Numbered from the stretch's first letter, positions 26,877 through 36,198 are shown. The stretch: 64,000 bases of DNA from Leptospira hartskeerlii (GCF_002811475.1 NZ_NPDL01000010.1:62001-126000); one strand, 5' to 3'. Made by a program: numbers and translations. The notes: generated by a model from the sequence alone, not told the origin.

Positions 26877-28721
26877 TTAATCTACGATCTGTAACACAAC
26901 TCTTCTATTCTTTTGACGGTCGGAAGCGTTGTCGTTGGAAGAAATTGGTTGGCTGTCCCCAAAACCTTGTGTACGAACTCTCGCATTGTCAATTCCATGT
27001 CTGGAAATCAAATAATCTGCCACTGCTTTCGCTCTATTTTCGGAAAGTTCCAGGTTGCGCTCTCTTTTTCCTACGTTGTCCGTGTGACCTTCGACTGAGA
27101 TTTTGAGTTTAGGATTCGATTTTAGAAAGTTCGCCAAACGATCCAACTCCGGTTCTGAATCCTTGGAGATCTCAAATCTATTAGTCTCAAAGAATAAATT
27201 GTTCAGAAGAATTTGCCGACCCACCGCCAAAGCAGGAAGTCGAAATTCCACATCTAATTTTGCGTCTTCTTGTTTAGATTCGGTAAGATCTATATTTCTA
27301 GAAACGGAAAGATGGCCAGGTTTCTCCGCATAAAAACCGTATTTTTCTCCATAAGGAAGAACTAAACTAAATGAACCGGTTTTGGAATCGCTTTTAGCGC
27401 TTCCTCTTTTTTCCAAACGTGTTAAGGATTCGTAATGTATTTCCGCACTCAAAGGATTTCCTTCTTCATCCAAAACTTTACCATTGATCACTACAACCGG
27501 GTTCGGGCGAAAATCGCGTGGAAGATACGCCATATAGAGTTGACCTTCTTTACTTACATAAGCCCAGTCGCTATTTACGGGAATAGAGAAGAAGTTTACA
27601 CCTTTCAAATTAGCCGAGACCTCGACCGGTTTAGTCCAATTATCCCAACCTTCTCCGATTCTTTTGGTCACATATACGGAAAGGCCTTTATGACCGTCGC
27701 TGCAGAAATAAAGAGTCCTATCATCTCCTGCTAAAAACGGAGCTGTCTCTTCCGAAGAAGTGTTTACTACCTCACCTAAATTTTTACCGATCGCAAACGA
27801 ACCATCCGATTTTTGTATGCTAACATACAGATCCAATTTACCGTAAGAATCAGGCTGTTGGACCGAATAGATCAGGATCCTTCCGGAAGAAGAAAGAGTA
27901 GAGCCTCCGAAAACGGAAGTATTATTTTTTAGATATATATTCGCAAAATCAGGGAAGTTAATCGCCTTGGGATAAGACCAACTTCCTTTTTCTTTATAAC
28001 TTTTATATAATGGAACAGTCGCCTTATTTTGGAGTTGATTGAGTTTGCGAAGGTATTCGTAAGCAAGTTGTTCTTCCTTTAAGCGGAATTCCATTTCGTC
28101 TCTTGTGTTTCTTCTCAATTCTTCTTTTTTTTCTTGGAACTCAACTTGGATCTTATGAGTAGCCTCGTCATCGCCGAAAGAGCCGAAGACAAATAATTCG
28201 TTGTTACTAGGAAGAACTGCGATCACTGCAGAGTTTAGATCATTATTTAAAGGAGCGGACATCTCTTTCCCGTCTCTCCAAAAACCTTTATCGTCCTTCT
28301 CCGCAAACCAAATCCTTTGAGTGCCTGATTTACCTTTGCTAGAATACACAGTCCAGAAGATAGATTGCCCATCAGGAGTCACTGTTGGATTAAAAGCGAA
28401 GTAACCTCTGTTTACATAATTCGGAATTCTTTTCAAAGTCCAATCTGCAAGGCCTTTGGATTCGGAAAAAGGATAGGGCTCATAACGTATTGGGTCGCAA
28501 TTTTCTCCTCTCATCTGGCAGAGAATACGAATGGTTTGGTTATGAAGTCTGGAAAGTTCAGGACTCAGATCGTTGGAAAGCACCTGGATGAACTCGTTGC
28601 CGGTGCCTAACATTCTACCGAATTGAAGAAGTTTACCTTCGACAATCCTTTCCTCCGCAAGAAGATCGGAAGAGAATAAAAGAAAGATAGAAGTAAGTAA
28701 AATAGAAAGAAGGCGGTTCAT
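26877..28721 (-). CDS. OmpA-family protein with PD40/WD-like propeller repeats
   Basis: The product has 614 residues with a signal peptide (MNRLLSILLTSIFLLFSSDLLA). The middle part (about 80-400) contains PD40-type propeller repeats, for example NPTVTPDGQSIFWTVYSSKG and SSGRILIYSVQQPDSYGKLD. A Pro/Gly-rich carboxypeptidase-regulatory-like segment follows near 410-480, and the C-terminal OmpA domain spans about 500-612. The peptidoglycan-binding block is VEGHTDNVGKRERNLELSEN, with the conserved Asp and Arg, and NRRVV at the end. Proteins of this kind tie outer-membrane or surface complexes to peptidoglycan. It is apparently monocistronic. There is no barrel domain, so it is likely periplasmic. 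Confidence 0.92.
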   Translation of the reverse strand: MNRLLSILLTSIFLLFSSDLLAEERIVEGKLLQFGRMLGTGNEFIQVLSNDLSPELSRLHNQTIRILCQMRGENCDPIRYEPYPFSESKGLADWTLKRIPNYVNRGYFAFNPTVTPDGQSIFWTVYSSKGKSGTQRIWFAEKDDKGFWRDGKEMSAPLNNDLNSAVIAVLPSNNELFVFGSFGDDEATHKIQVEFQEKKEELRRNTRDEMEFRLKEEQLAYEYLRKLNQLQNKATVPLYKSYKEKGSWSYPKAINFPDFANIYLKNNTSVFGGSTLSSSGRILIYSVQQPDSYGKLDLYVSIQKSDGSFAIGKNLGEVVNTSSEETAPFLAGDDRTLYFCSDGHKGLSVYVTKRIGEGWDNWTKPVEVSANLKGVNFFSIPVNSDWAYVSKEGQLYMAYLPRDFRPNPVVVINGKVLDEEGNPLSAEIHYESLTRLEKRGSAKSDSKTGSFSLVLPYGEKYGFYAEKPGHLSVSRNIDLTESKQEDAKLDVEFRLPALAVGRQILLNNLFFETNRFEISKDSEPELDRLANFLKSNPKLKISVEGHTDNVGKRERNLELSENRAKAVADYLISRHGIDNARVRTQGFGDSQPISSNDNASDRQKNRRVVLQIVD

Positions 28722-28847
28722 ATTATATCTTTCGGAGAATAATATCCTACCCGGAAGAGGGGAAAAGAAAAAATTAAAATAAGGAAGAGATCAGGCGATC
28801 TTTGTGTCCTGAGACTTACTGTAATAGCGACCCGAATACTTAAAACT

Positions 28848-28903
28848 AAGCCGGATATAACTGAAATTTCAGGCGATGCTGAGATTCGCGGTCACTCCGG
28901 CTT
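28848..28903 (-). terminator. Nested hairpin after the small secreted-protein gene
   Basis: AAGCCGGA (28848-28855) pairs with TCCGGCTT (28896-28903). The enclosed 40 bases contain the perfect 12-bp palindrome CTGAAATTTCAG (28861-28872). On the minus strand a T-rich stretch follows (AGTTTTAAG), so a terminator or a structured 3' end is plausible. Confidence 0.4.
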
Positions 28904-28909
28904 GTAAAC

Positions 28910-29170
28910 TTAATTGCAGCTGCAGGCGGAGCCTTTACCTCCGATAGATTGAGCATAATTATCAGCATCGGAAGAATAATCAAATTCTTTCAGAATACAA
29001 ACATTAGAACCTCGAGCCGATTTCATTTGATCCAAGGTGCGGGAATCTGCTTCAATTTTACCGTCAGCGCAGAAGACACTATACTTAGTATTCGCTAGAA
29101 CATTTGAAGAAGAAAGAGCTAAACCCAAAACCAAAACGCTTCCGCAGATCGCTATCCATAACTTGAACAT
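28910..29170 (-). CDS. Small secreted cysteine-containing protein
   Basis: The product has 86 residues: a signal peptide of about 26 residues (FKLWIAICGSVLVLGLAL...VLA) and a mature part of about 60. The mature part contains four cysteines (CADG, NVCIL, SACSCN), suggesting two disulfides, and ends in a CSC motif. I do not recognise the family. It is probably periplasmic or surface exposed. A purine-rich stretch (GGAGTTTC) precedes the start. It lies downstream of the DoxX gene, separated by an imperfect inverted repeat. Confidence 0.75.
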   Translation of the reverse strand: MFKLWIAICGSVLVLGLALSSSNVLANTKYSVFCADGKIEADSRTLDQMKSARGSNVCILKEFDYSSDADNYAQSIGGKGSACSCN

Positions 29171-29260
29171 AAAGAAACTCCAAAAACTTAGAAGGGGAGA
29201 ATACCTTCTTCTGAAACCCTTTCAATAAATTTTTGATTAGAATAAGAGATAAATCGGCTC

Positions 29261-29308
29261 TGTAGGAGTTCCAATATCGTATTTACGCGCCGTGTTGGAT
29301 CTCCTACA
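29261..29308. repeat. Imperfect inverted repeat, leptospiral intergenic type
   Basis: TGTAGGAG (29261-29268) pairs with CTCCTACA (29301-29308). After one mismatch, TCCAA (29270-29274) pairs with TTGGA (29295-29299), leaving a 20-base loop. It lies between the DoxX stop and the next start and shares the GTTGGA/TCCAAC core with the palindrome at 62128-62153. I recall similar short elements as frequent in Leptospira intergenic DNA. It could act as a terminator or a dispersed repeat. Confidence 0.55.
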
Positions 29309-29321
29309 ACAAATTCAATAC

Positions 29322-29687
29322 TCAGTATGTAAAAGTATAAGCCCAGTAGATGAGAAGTAACTGCAGAGGAAGTCTCAAAAGTAATGCCCAAGTAGGAGGA
29401 TCTTTTCTAGTCCTCGACTGAAAATGATACACATTGGCAGGAAATACTGCAATCAATAGAAGTACCACTCCCCAAGCCGCTAGCACCTTAGTTTGAGGAA
29501 AGAAAAGCCCGAGCCCCAAAGCGATCTCCGCGATACCGCTAAGTTGGACTAAAAGTTTATGATAAGGAATCCAAGGAGGCATGATCCTCATATAAAATTT
29601 AGGGATCACAAAATGAAGAATGCCGGCGATCGTATAGATGGTCGCCATGATCCAGAGACTGATCGATTTAGCGTCTAGGTTTTCCAT
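29322..29687 (-). CDS. DoxX-family membrane protein
   Basis: The product has 121 residues and four predicted membrane helices (about 8-28, 44-64, 68-86 and 100-118). The motif GILHFVIPKFYMRIMPPWIP after helix 1 is typical of DoxX-like proteins, as is LSGIAEIALGLGLFFP. Related proteins are described in thiosulfate:quinone oxidoreductase and in oxidative-stress membrane complexes, but most members have no known role. Here the gene stands alone. Length is normal for the short DoxX-like group. Confidence 0.88.
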   Translation of the reverse strand: MENLDAKSISLWIMATIYTIAGILHFVIPKFYMRIMPPWIPYHKLLVQLSGIAEIALGLGLFFPQTKVLAAWGVVLLLIAVFPANVYHFQSRTRKDPPTWALLLRLPLQLLLIYWAYTFTY

Positions 29688-30030
29688 GGAAAACCATACT
29701 AAGACAACTATGGTGACAAGGTCTGCCTTTTTTCTCTGTTTTTATTCCGAAACCTTCTCTGCCTGGAATGAGAAGACTTGTTAGCAATTTTTAGGAAGGT
29801 GAGATACTTTTCTCTAGTGACGAAGGGACGATTTCTCTCTCGATGATCCGTACGAGGGCCGGGAAATTTCAGCATAGGCCTTGCTCCTTGCCGTTAAATT
29901 TGCCAGTGATTATAGTAAAGGGAAAGAAAGTACAAGCGAAAAAAAGAATCTTCAAAAAAAATCCGAAACACCTTTACGCGTATCCGATCATGAAATGACT
30001 AATCTGTTAGTGCGGTTCCTGATGGAAAGG
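29688..30030. other. Intergenic region without a visible gene
   Basis: The 343 bases between the DoxX start and the 64-residue protein stop contain no convincing reading frame. A short GC-rich patch near 29850-29885 can form small stems (AGGGCC/GGCCTT), and an A-rich run lies near 29937-29960. It should contain the promoter of the DoxX gene. I do not recognise a riboswitch or small RNA. Confidence 0.5.
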
Positions 30031-30225
30031 TCAAGGGATTGGAAGACCTAATTCTCTTTTGATCAGTTCGTAGACTTGGGCATGAGTAGAATGGTGGATC
30101 TTTTTGTTCTGGCAATTTTCTATTAAAAAGGCCTTCACTTTGGCTTTATCGTTAGGGTAACGGCCTGCAACATAGTTGACCTCATGTTCTTCTCCGCAAT
30201 TGAATAGATCGTGATCTGAAGGCAT
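30031..30225 (-). CDS. Small hypothetical protein, 64 residues
   Basis: The reading frame has a good ribosome site (GAGGAA, 7-8 bases before the ATG). Its composition is typical of a real small soluble protein: acidic N-terminus with DHDLFNCGEEHEVNYVAGRY, then a helix, then IHHSTHAQVYELIKRELGL. It contains two Cys and five His, so metal binding is possible but not shown. There is a faint likeness to small stress-related DUF3606 proteins (an EVxY core followed by two helices), too weak to assign. No operon partner is visible. Confidence 0.65.
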   Translation of the reverse strand: MPSDHDLFNCGEEHEVNYVAGRYPNDKAKVKAFLIENCQNKKIHHSTHAQVYELIKRELGLPIP

Positions 30226-30398
30226 ATAATGTTCCTCGCAGTTTATTTAAAACGTCATGACTTTTGACCATTAAAATCGGGAGGTCAATTAGATTTTAAA
30301 TCGAATCCGGTTGACTTTTGTTTATTTTTCAAAAAGGCATAACGTTATTGCGTGAGTAAAAAAATTAGAATTACGATCCTTATCGAGTGTATCTCATA

Positions 30399-33300
30399 TT
30401 AATCCACCTGGCGGAAAACTTTAATTGCATTCGATCCGGTTCCTGCAGTGACATAGACGTAATTATAATATCCGTCGGAGATGGAAGTAGAGGAAATAAA
30501 TCTGATATATAATGGGGACACAGTGCCTAAACCGTTTGTTCCTTGTTGGGTCCATCCTGCACTTGTCATTGTTCCCGATGTGCTAGGCACGTTTACACTA
30601 TTTACTCTAAATATTTTGACACCGTTTGTAGGATCATCAAACCCTACATACAATACTCCTGATCCATTGTTCTGAAGAATACTGATCGCATTCGCGGTGC
30701 CCAATTCGGTTTCGGTTCCCGTTATGATCCGCACCCAGTCTCCCGGATCACATGTCGTTGCTCCGCCTGAGGTGGTCGGATCGCATTTCCAAAGTTCTCC
30801 TCTCAGATTTGTCTGGCAATCTTGTAGAGTATCCGTATTGGTACAAGTAGAGCCTGCCGCAACATTTCGAGCCATATAAAGATAACCATTGTATTCCAAA
30901 AGTTTAGTGATACCTTTTTTGCCGGGATTTACTTTCTCTAAGCCGGATGGTTGAGGAGGTAAAACTAAAGTTGTTCCGGAGAATGAAGTAGGCGTCGACA
31001 AAACGGAAGATGTAAATCCTGAAAAATCAGATGAATAACGGATTCCTCCATTATTTGCCACGTAAAGATTTCCATTGTATTTTATAATAGAGTCGATACC
31101 GACTACTTTCGATGTGTTCTTCAGGTTATCCGTCGAACCGCCTTTTCCCAAATTGCTTACCGATCTTATTCCCATATCGGTTCCGGTTCCTACTGAAACG
31201 ATTCCGCCTGGTGCCGTTACGGTATGGTGTGTTAAGATAGGGGCCTGGGTTCCATGGGCGGATGAAAGTCCTAAATAGACATGATTATCCACTGCATAAA
31301 CCGTCTGAATAGACTTAGTATTAGCTCCGCCTGTGGCACTGTATCCGAATTCAGTCCATGGGAGAATGATATCATTACTTTGAGTAAAATATCCTCTCGT
31401 TACCCCGTCCTTCAATACCCCTGAAAGAAGTATCTCGTAATTTACAGAACTGATCGTTAAGGTCGCGGAAGAAAATCCAACTACACCTCTTTCTCCATTC
31501 GGCCCCATGTTAGTACCACAGGTAGTGCCGGTTCCGTAACCGAAACTGTCCGTGCCTGAGCAGGTTCCGGAGGAGAAGGAAAATTTCGTTAGGACGGAAT
31601 TTGAACCATTCGGATCGAATCGGAAGGCTGCATTATTTAAATCGTTCGTGCCGAGATATACCCGTCCTCCGAAGTTGAAGGCAAAGGAGAATACCGAGCC
31701 GTCGGTAAACGGATCTGAAAAAAAAGTTCCATCAGAGAAATTTAATATACTCGTTCCCATTCCGATGAACGAGGCCCGATCTGAAGGAGAAGCTTGGACT
31801 TGCCTTTCAATTGCTGTTAAGAGAGTATTCGCATCGAGAATACTTCCCCAACTGGTATCACTGAATCCGTCCGCGTCCACATTATTTGCCACCATCACCG
31901 AATATGCGGACCCGGTTTGAGCAGAACTATGAGTGATCGTTACCTCGTTTTGCAGACTTCCGCCTAATGTTGCCGAATTAATTGAACCTAAACTTGGAGA
32001 AAATTTGTACCGTTTTGCACACTCGGTGCTCGTAGTACATCCAGCCGTTCCTGTTGCGTCATTTCCGGCTACAGGGCTCCTGCTAAATGTTATCTTTATG
32101 GAATACAAGGAGATTGACTTTGCGCTGACAACTTTCAATCTTTCGTTCCCTTTAAACGTTAAGGAATTCGGGCTTCCCATCGAATTCGGGAAAGGTGATG
32201 CAATATCCGTCACGTTCGAGGAAACACCGACGACATAGTCAATATTGCAAAGACTAGTGGATAGATTAACTTGAATTGTGCTGCTGTTAATGACGGTGGT
32301 TGAACTTTTTACCGGGTCTGTGCAAGCGTCAGTTGTCGCCTCTTGTAGGGTAATATTGGAAAGAAGATTTGCTGCATTTGCCGACCCATCCATCAACATT
32401 GATTCCGAAAAGGAGATAGTAACTGAGTTCGGTGTGACGTTAACCACACTCAAAAGATAAGGACTGATCGTATCGGTAAAGAAAGATCCGGAGATCGTAT
32501 TTACTGCCGGAATATTTATGCTTATATTCGGGGGCCCTGCAAGATCTGCAATCGTTCCTAATACTGAAATAGAATCTCCTGAAGCAACCGAACTTCCGGA
32601 ACCGTTAAAGTATAAAGTCAATATTTTTCCGCTCGAATCCCAGGCTGAAGAGGACAAGCCTCCCCAAGAATGTGAGGAAGATAGAGAGAAGATACTGGAA
32701 ATCGTTCCGGTGGTCGCAGAAGTCTTATTCGTGTCTTCAGAAAATGTTAAGACGAGAGTATCATCCGAATCCACTCCGAAAGCTGACGCAGAATTATCGG
32801 AGGCGACAGCAGTTAAAAGAACCGGAGGAGCTTTATCAATCGTAACGGAACTTAAATCCGCATACGAAGCGACTTCAACACTCGAAACGTTTCCTAAAAG
32901 TCGACCTGAGGCGAAATCATAAGCGACAGTTCTTAATTGTGTGCCGGTGACGGAAGAATCGTCAGTGAAAATTGTGATCACCGAATCGTTAGAAATACCT
33001 GGATCATCATTCGGAGAAGAAATACTGCCTGTGCCGCCGCTTGCAGAGTCCATTCTTACCGCTTGCGTTCCGCCGAAAGTCCAACGAGTCGCGTCGGTAT
33101 CTGAGACGGAAGAATCATTCATGTTTTCGGAAAAAGTAATCTTAATCTGATCAATATTTCCGTTCTTGTTTGTGTCGAACAAGGTTACACTTACTATCGA
33201 AGGACCCGAGGTTACCGTGATCGGTCTTTGAACAGTGTTGCCCGAGTTATTTGCGGAATCGAAAATGGAGGTTGTTCCAGCAACTTTATCCGATGTATCG

Positions 33301-35876
33301 TCTCCTGAAATAAAGGCCACATTTCCTAGATAGATCGCATTGAATCCTGAATCCGATGCACATGCATCCGAGCCAATGGAAGCAAGATTTGTCACTCCTG
33401 ACGCATTTCCGTTCGTATAAGTTAGGTCGGTAAGCGCTAAATCACCTGAGCCTGCGCATGCAGGCGAGTTTATATCACCATACGTCGCTTCGGAGAAGGT
33501 CACTGTTAAGTTTGTGCTACCTGCATTGGCCGAGGCTAATACGATTTTCGGTTTCGCTCTGTCGCTCTCGATCAAGGATCCGGAGAAGATACGTGCCACT
33601 GTTTTAGAGCCGTCCATAGAGGTTAATCCAGTAGTAACACTAGTTGTTAAGTCGGGTTTTGCACCGGTGTCAAATCCTGCCGATTCCGCAAATTTAAGAT
33701 AGATAACCGAATCATTCGTGCTGTCCGGTTCCGGAGCTTCCACCCCGTGAGCTAAGACAGCATTAGAATATCCTGATATACTCCAAATGGATTGGGCATT
33801 TCCGGAGGAATTCAGAACATAACCTGGAAAACTCGAATCTAATACCGCTTCCGAGAATGTAAGTTTGTAATGATCTATTTTTCCGTTTGAATCCGCATCC
33901 ATAGTCTCCGCAGAAATAATGCCTATTTCATCGTCAATAATTGAAAATAAGAAAGAGGTATTAGTTCCTAACGTAGCGTTGAGCGGATTCTGCAGACTTA
34001 AGGAGACAGTTTCATTTCCCTCGTAAGTCGTATCTTGGATTACCGCAATGGTAATCGTCTTAGAGATTTCTCCCGGATCAAATGTAACCGTTAACGGGGA
34101 TCCAATGGATGTATAATCAGTTCCGGAGGTGGCTGTTCCGCCGGAATCTACGACTTCAACTTGTACGGATTGACCGGAAGCCGCAGATAGAGTAAGAGTA
34201 ACGGTCCTATTGGTGTTGCTCTCGTCAGTAGAGTTGCCGGTAGTTCCTGAAAATTCTACCTGGGGTACATCATCGTTATCAAGGATCGTAACGGTCACAC
34301 TTGTTGTGCTTCCTAATACGACTCCGCTTGGGTTCGACAGAGTGATACTGAAGTTTTCGGAAGGCTCATTCAAAGAATCATCATTTATGCTAAAACTTAT
34401 ATTAGCTGATGTGGATGGATTTGTGATCGTTACTGTTCCGGAGGCGAGTGTAAAATCGGTTCCGGACCCTGATGTAGTGCCGGCAGTCACTACATAATCA
34501 ACCGTAATGGATCCGGGAACGGCACTGGACAAACCTACCGTTACGGATCCGGTCCCATCCGTCTCGTTTACCGAAATGCTGCTTTGGGTAAAACTGACTG
34601 TCGCGGACGAGGTATCGATTTGAATATTTTTATTGGACCCTAAAGAGCCGCTTGCTCCCGGATTAGCTAACGTAAGCGTCGCAGTATTTCCGACTAGGTC
34701 GGAAATATTTCCGGATGTTAAACTATTCGTACTTACATAGTCTAGGTCCCCTGATGAATCGCCGGAAGAGACGGTATACTCGAATGTTAAAGTGTTACTA
34801 CCGCTTCCGGAAATGTAGGATGCGTTTCTATCTACCGTTCCTGTTTCCAATAAAAGAACAGGGATACCTGAAACGGATACAGGTTCGTCGAAAACCGCTT
34901 GGATAGAAATCACAGCTCCTATGCCGTAACTTCCGTTATTGCTACTTGATGTTATATTTGTTATTGAGGGAGAGGTAGTATCTATAGAAATACTTTTGGA
35001 ATTACTTACCGAGCCTGATGTCCCTGGCGAAGGTAATGCGAGGTTTGCCGCATTACCTGCTGCGTCAACAATCGATCCTCCCGTACCTAAATGCAGAGAA
35101 TTTACGGCAGAATAATCAAGTGCGGAAGTATTATCCGGTGAAGACACCGAAAAGTCGAAGAGTGCTGTTGTGCCCGATTGTAATGATGAGAAATTTGCCG
35201 ACTTTCCTATATTTAGATCTATATATGGGATACCGGAAATAACGACCGACTCGGAAAAAGTAATGCTGATTTGGAGATTTGCTCCGGGACCGTATGTGTT
35301 ATTTACGTTTGGACTTGTTGCTGAGGAAACTGTTGGCGGTGTCGAATCTATTCTTAAATCTTTATTTGCAGATAAAGAACCTGCCGCTCCGGGATTTGGA
35401 AGAGTGATGTCTAAGTTCTGACCTGTAGTCGATTGTATGAAAGATGTCCCGAGTTGGAGTGCATTTTGGTTAAGGAAATCTAACTCTGCAACATCTTCGC
35501 TGCTCCCTCCGACTATGTATCGGAACGTTAGGACCTTTGTCCCAGAGCCGCTTAGGAAAACCCCTTGAGATCCATTGTTTAACGAGAGGTAAGGACTTCC
35601 CCCACTGACAACCACAACCTCTTTAAATGTTACCGTAATATCGATAATTTTTCCTGTATTATAAGCTCCATTTGCTTTTGCAGAATTTACGTTTAAGCCT
35701 GTTGAGTTTGCTACCGTTGAATTTCCTTGTCCGGGGAAAAAAAGAAAGGAACCTGAACCTCCTTCCCCGCCTGTCGAAGTAAAGAAATAAGTAAATCCCG
35801 GCCAAGACACACAATTATTTAATAAAGAGAGGATCAGGATGAAACCTAATCTAAAGGAGATTTTTTTTAAGTTCAT
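30399..35876 (-). CDS. Giant surface lipoprotein with Ig-like repeats, two Calx-beta domains and a propeller-like C-terminus
   Basis: The product has 1825 residues. The signal peptide ends in a leptospiral lipobox LLNNC (C22). Three homologous Ig-like repeats of about 120 residues follow (about 62-178, 181-301 and 304-423), each with a G(S/T)YG-type start, a TFSE(S/P)V strand, an LDY block, a PG-GS-NK turn and IDT at the end. Two Calx-beta domains (427-534 and 538-650) show FSINDDSLNEPSENF and ILDNDD, and YEGNETVSLSL. Two calcium-loop-like motifs open further Ig-like domains: DADSNGKIDHYKLTFSE (660-676) and DTNKNGNIDQIKITFSE (901-917). The last 500 residues repeat NGxLYVA/YLGxx strands, as in a beta-propeller. 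It is probably a surface adhesin or matrix protein; the role is inferred. Confidence 0.9.
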   Translation of the reverse strand: MNLKKISFRLGFILILSLLNNCVSWPGFTYFFTSTGGEGGSGSFLFFPGQGNSTVANSTGLNVNSAKANGAYNTGKIIDITVTFKEVVVVSGGSPYLSLNNGSQGVFLSGSGTKVLTFRYIVGGSSEDVAELDFLNQNALQLGTSFIQSTTGQNLDITLPNPGAAGSLSANKDLRIDSTPPTVSSATSPNVNNTYGPGANLQISITFSESVVISGIPYIDLNIGKSANFSSLQSGTTALFDFSVSSPDNTSALDYSAVNSLHLGTGGSIVDAAGNAANLALPSPGTSGSVSNSKSISIDTTSPSITNITSSSNNGSYGIGAVISIQAVFDEPVSVSGIPVLLLETGTVDRNASYISGSGSNTLTFEYTVSSGDSSGDLDYVSTNSLTSGNISDLVGNTATLTLANPGASGSLGSNKNIQIDTSSATVSFTQSSISVNETDGTGSVTVGLSSAVPGSITVDYVVTAGTTSGSGTDFTLASGTVTITNPSTSANISFSINDDSLNEPSENFSITLSNPSGVVLGSTTSVTVTILDNDDVPQVEFSGTTGNSTDESNTNRTVTLTLSAASGQSVQVEVVDSGGTATSGTDYTSIGSPLTVTFDPGEISKTITIAVIQDTTYEGNETVSLSLQNPLNATLGTNTSFLFSIIDDEIGIISAETMDADSNGKIDHYKLTFSEAVLDSSFPGYVLNSSGNAQSIWSISGYSNAVLAHGVEAPEPDSTNDSVIYLKFAESAGFDTGAKPDLTTSVTTGLTSMDGSKTVARIFSGSLIESDRAKPKIVLASANAGSTNLTVTFSEATYGDINSPACAGSGDLALTDLTYTNGNASGVTNLASIGSDACASDSGFNAIYLGNVAFISGDDTSDKVAGTTSIFDSANNSGNTVQRPITVTSGPSIVSVTLFDTNKNGNIDQIKITFSENMNDSSVSDTDATRWTFGGTQAVRMDSASGGTGSISSPNDDPGISNDSVITIFTDDSSVTGTQLRTVAYDFASGRLLGNVSSVEVASYADLSSVTIDKAPPVLLTAVASDNSASAFGVDSDDTLVLTFSEDTNKTSATTGTISSIFSLSSSHSWGGLSSSAWDSSGKILTLYFNGSGSSVASGDSISVLGTIADLAGPPNISINIPAVNTISGSFFTDTISPYLLSVVNVTPNSVTISFSESMLMDGSANAANLLSNITLQEATTDACTDPVKSSTTVINSSTIQVNLSTSLCNIDYVVGVSSNVTDIASPFPNSMGSPNSLTFKGNERLKVVSAKSISLYSIKITFSRSPVAGNDATGTAGCTTSTECAKRYKFSPSLGSINSATLGGSLQNEVTITHSSAQTGSAYSVMVANNVDADGFSDTSWGSILDANTLLTAIERQVQASPSDRASFIGMGTSILNFSDGTFFSDPFTDGSVFSFAFNFGGRVYLGTNDLNNAAFRFDPNGSNSVLTKFSFSSGTCSGTDSFGYGTGTTCGTNMGPNGERGVVGFSSATLTISSVNYEILLSGVLKDGVTRGYFTQSNDIILPWTEFGYSATGGANTKSIQTVYAVDNHVYLGLSSAHGTQAPILTHHTVTAPGGIVSVGTGTDMGIRSVSNLGKGGSTDNLKNTSKVVGIDSIIKYNGNLYVANNGGIRYSSDFSGFTSSVLSTPTSFSGTTLVLPPQPSGLEKVNPGKKGITKLLEYNGYLYMARNVAAGSTCTNTDTLQDCQTNLRGELWKCDPTTSGGATTCDPGDWVRIITGTETELGTANAISILQNNGSGVLYVGFDDPTNGVKIFRVNSVNVPSTSGTMTSAGWTQQGTNGLGTVSPLYIRFISSTSISDGYYNYVYVTAGTGSNAIKVFRQVD

Positions 35877-36198
35877 GCTTTATTATTAGGGATCAATAAT
35901 CTTTTTTATCTATTAACACTGACGGATTTTAACCCGTTTGTAATACATTCGGATTAGAAATCGGCCAAACTAAACCGGAACTTAGATTATTGATAAATAT
36001 TTGCTCTTGTGTTTCAGGAGCCTGGCTCTTTGGGGATAAGAGTTATATTAAAATTTTATTATATATGGATTTTTCGTGTCAGAAATCCATATATAGAAAG
36101 TATTGCAAGAGATTTGAAAAAGTTCTCCTATTTTACTTCGCTTCGTTTAGTTATGTTGCTTGATCTTGTTCTAAACGGATCGCTTGATTCTCCCCCTT
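35877..36198. other. Upstream region of the giant lipoprotein gene, with a perfect hairpin
   Basis: The 322 bases are very AT-rich. They hold the leader and promoter of the lipoprotein gene and the 3' end of the glycosyltransferase transcript. A 13-bp perfect stem lies at 36060-36095. A 73-codon frame here begins with GTG, spans the hairpin and lacks a ribosome site, so I do not call a gene. Confidence 0.5.
36060..36095. repeat. Perfect 13-bp inverted repeat (stem-loop)
   Basis: TATATATGGATTT (36060-36072) pairs exactly with AAATCCATATATA (36083-36095) around a 10-base loop. It is about 185 bases upstream of the lipoprotein start and about 105 beyond the glycosyltransferase stop. On the minus strand T-rich sequence follows, so it may end the glycosyltransferase transcript; otherwise it may regulate the lipoprotein gene. 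Confidence 0.6.

Noticed and set aside
29188..29391. 67-codon minus-strand frame overlapping the DoxX gene end
   Set aside because: It overlaps DoxX in another frame and includes the inverted repeat; the DoxX frame is the real one.
29850..29885. Possible riboswitch in the GC-rich patch upstream of the DoxX gene
   Set aside because: No conserved box of the cobalamin, TPP, SAM or FMN classes can be recognised and the short stems are weak.
31552..32922. Several plus-strand frames of 60-134 codons inside the giant lipoprotein gene
   Set aside because: They are antisense shadows of a Ser/Thr/Gly/Asn-rich coding sequence and have no domain or ribosome site.
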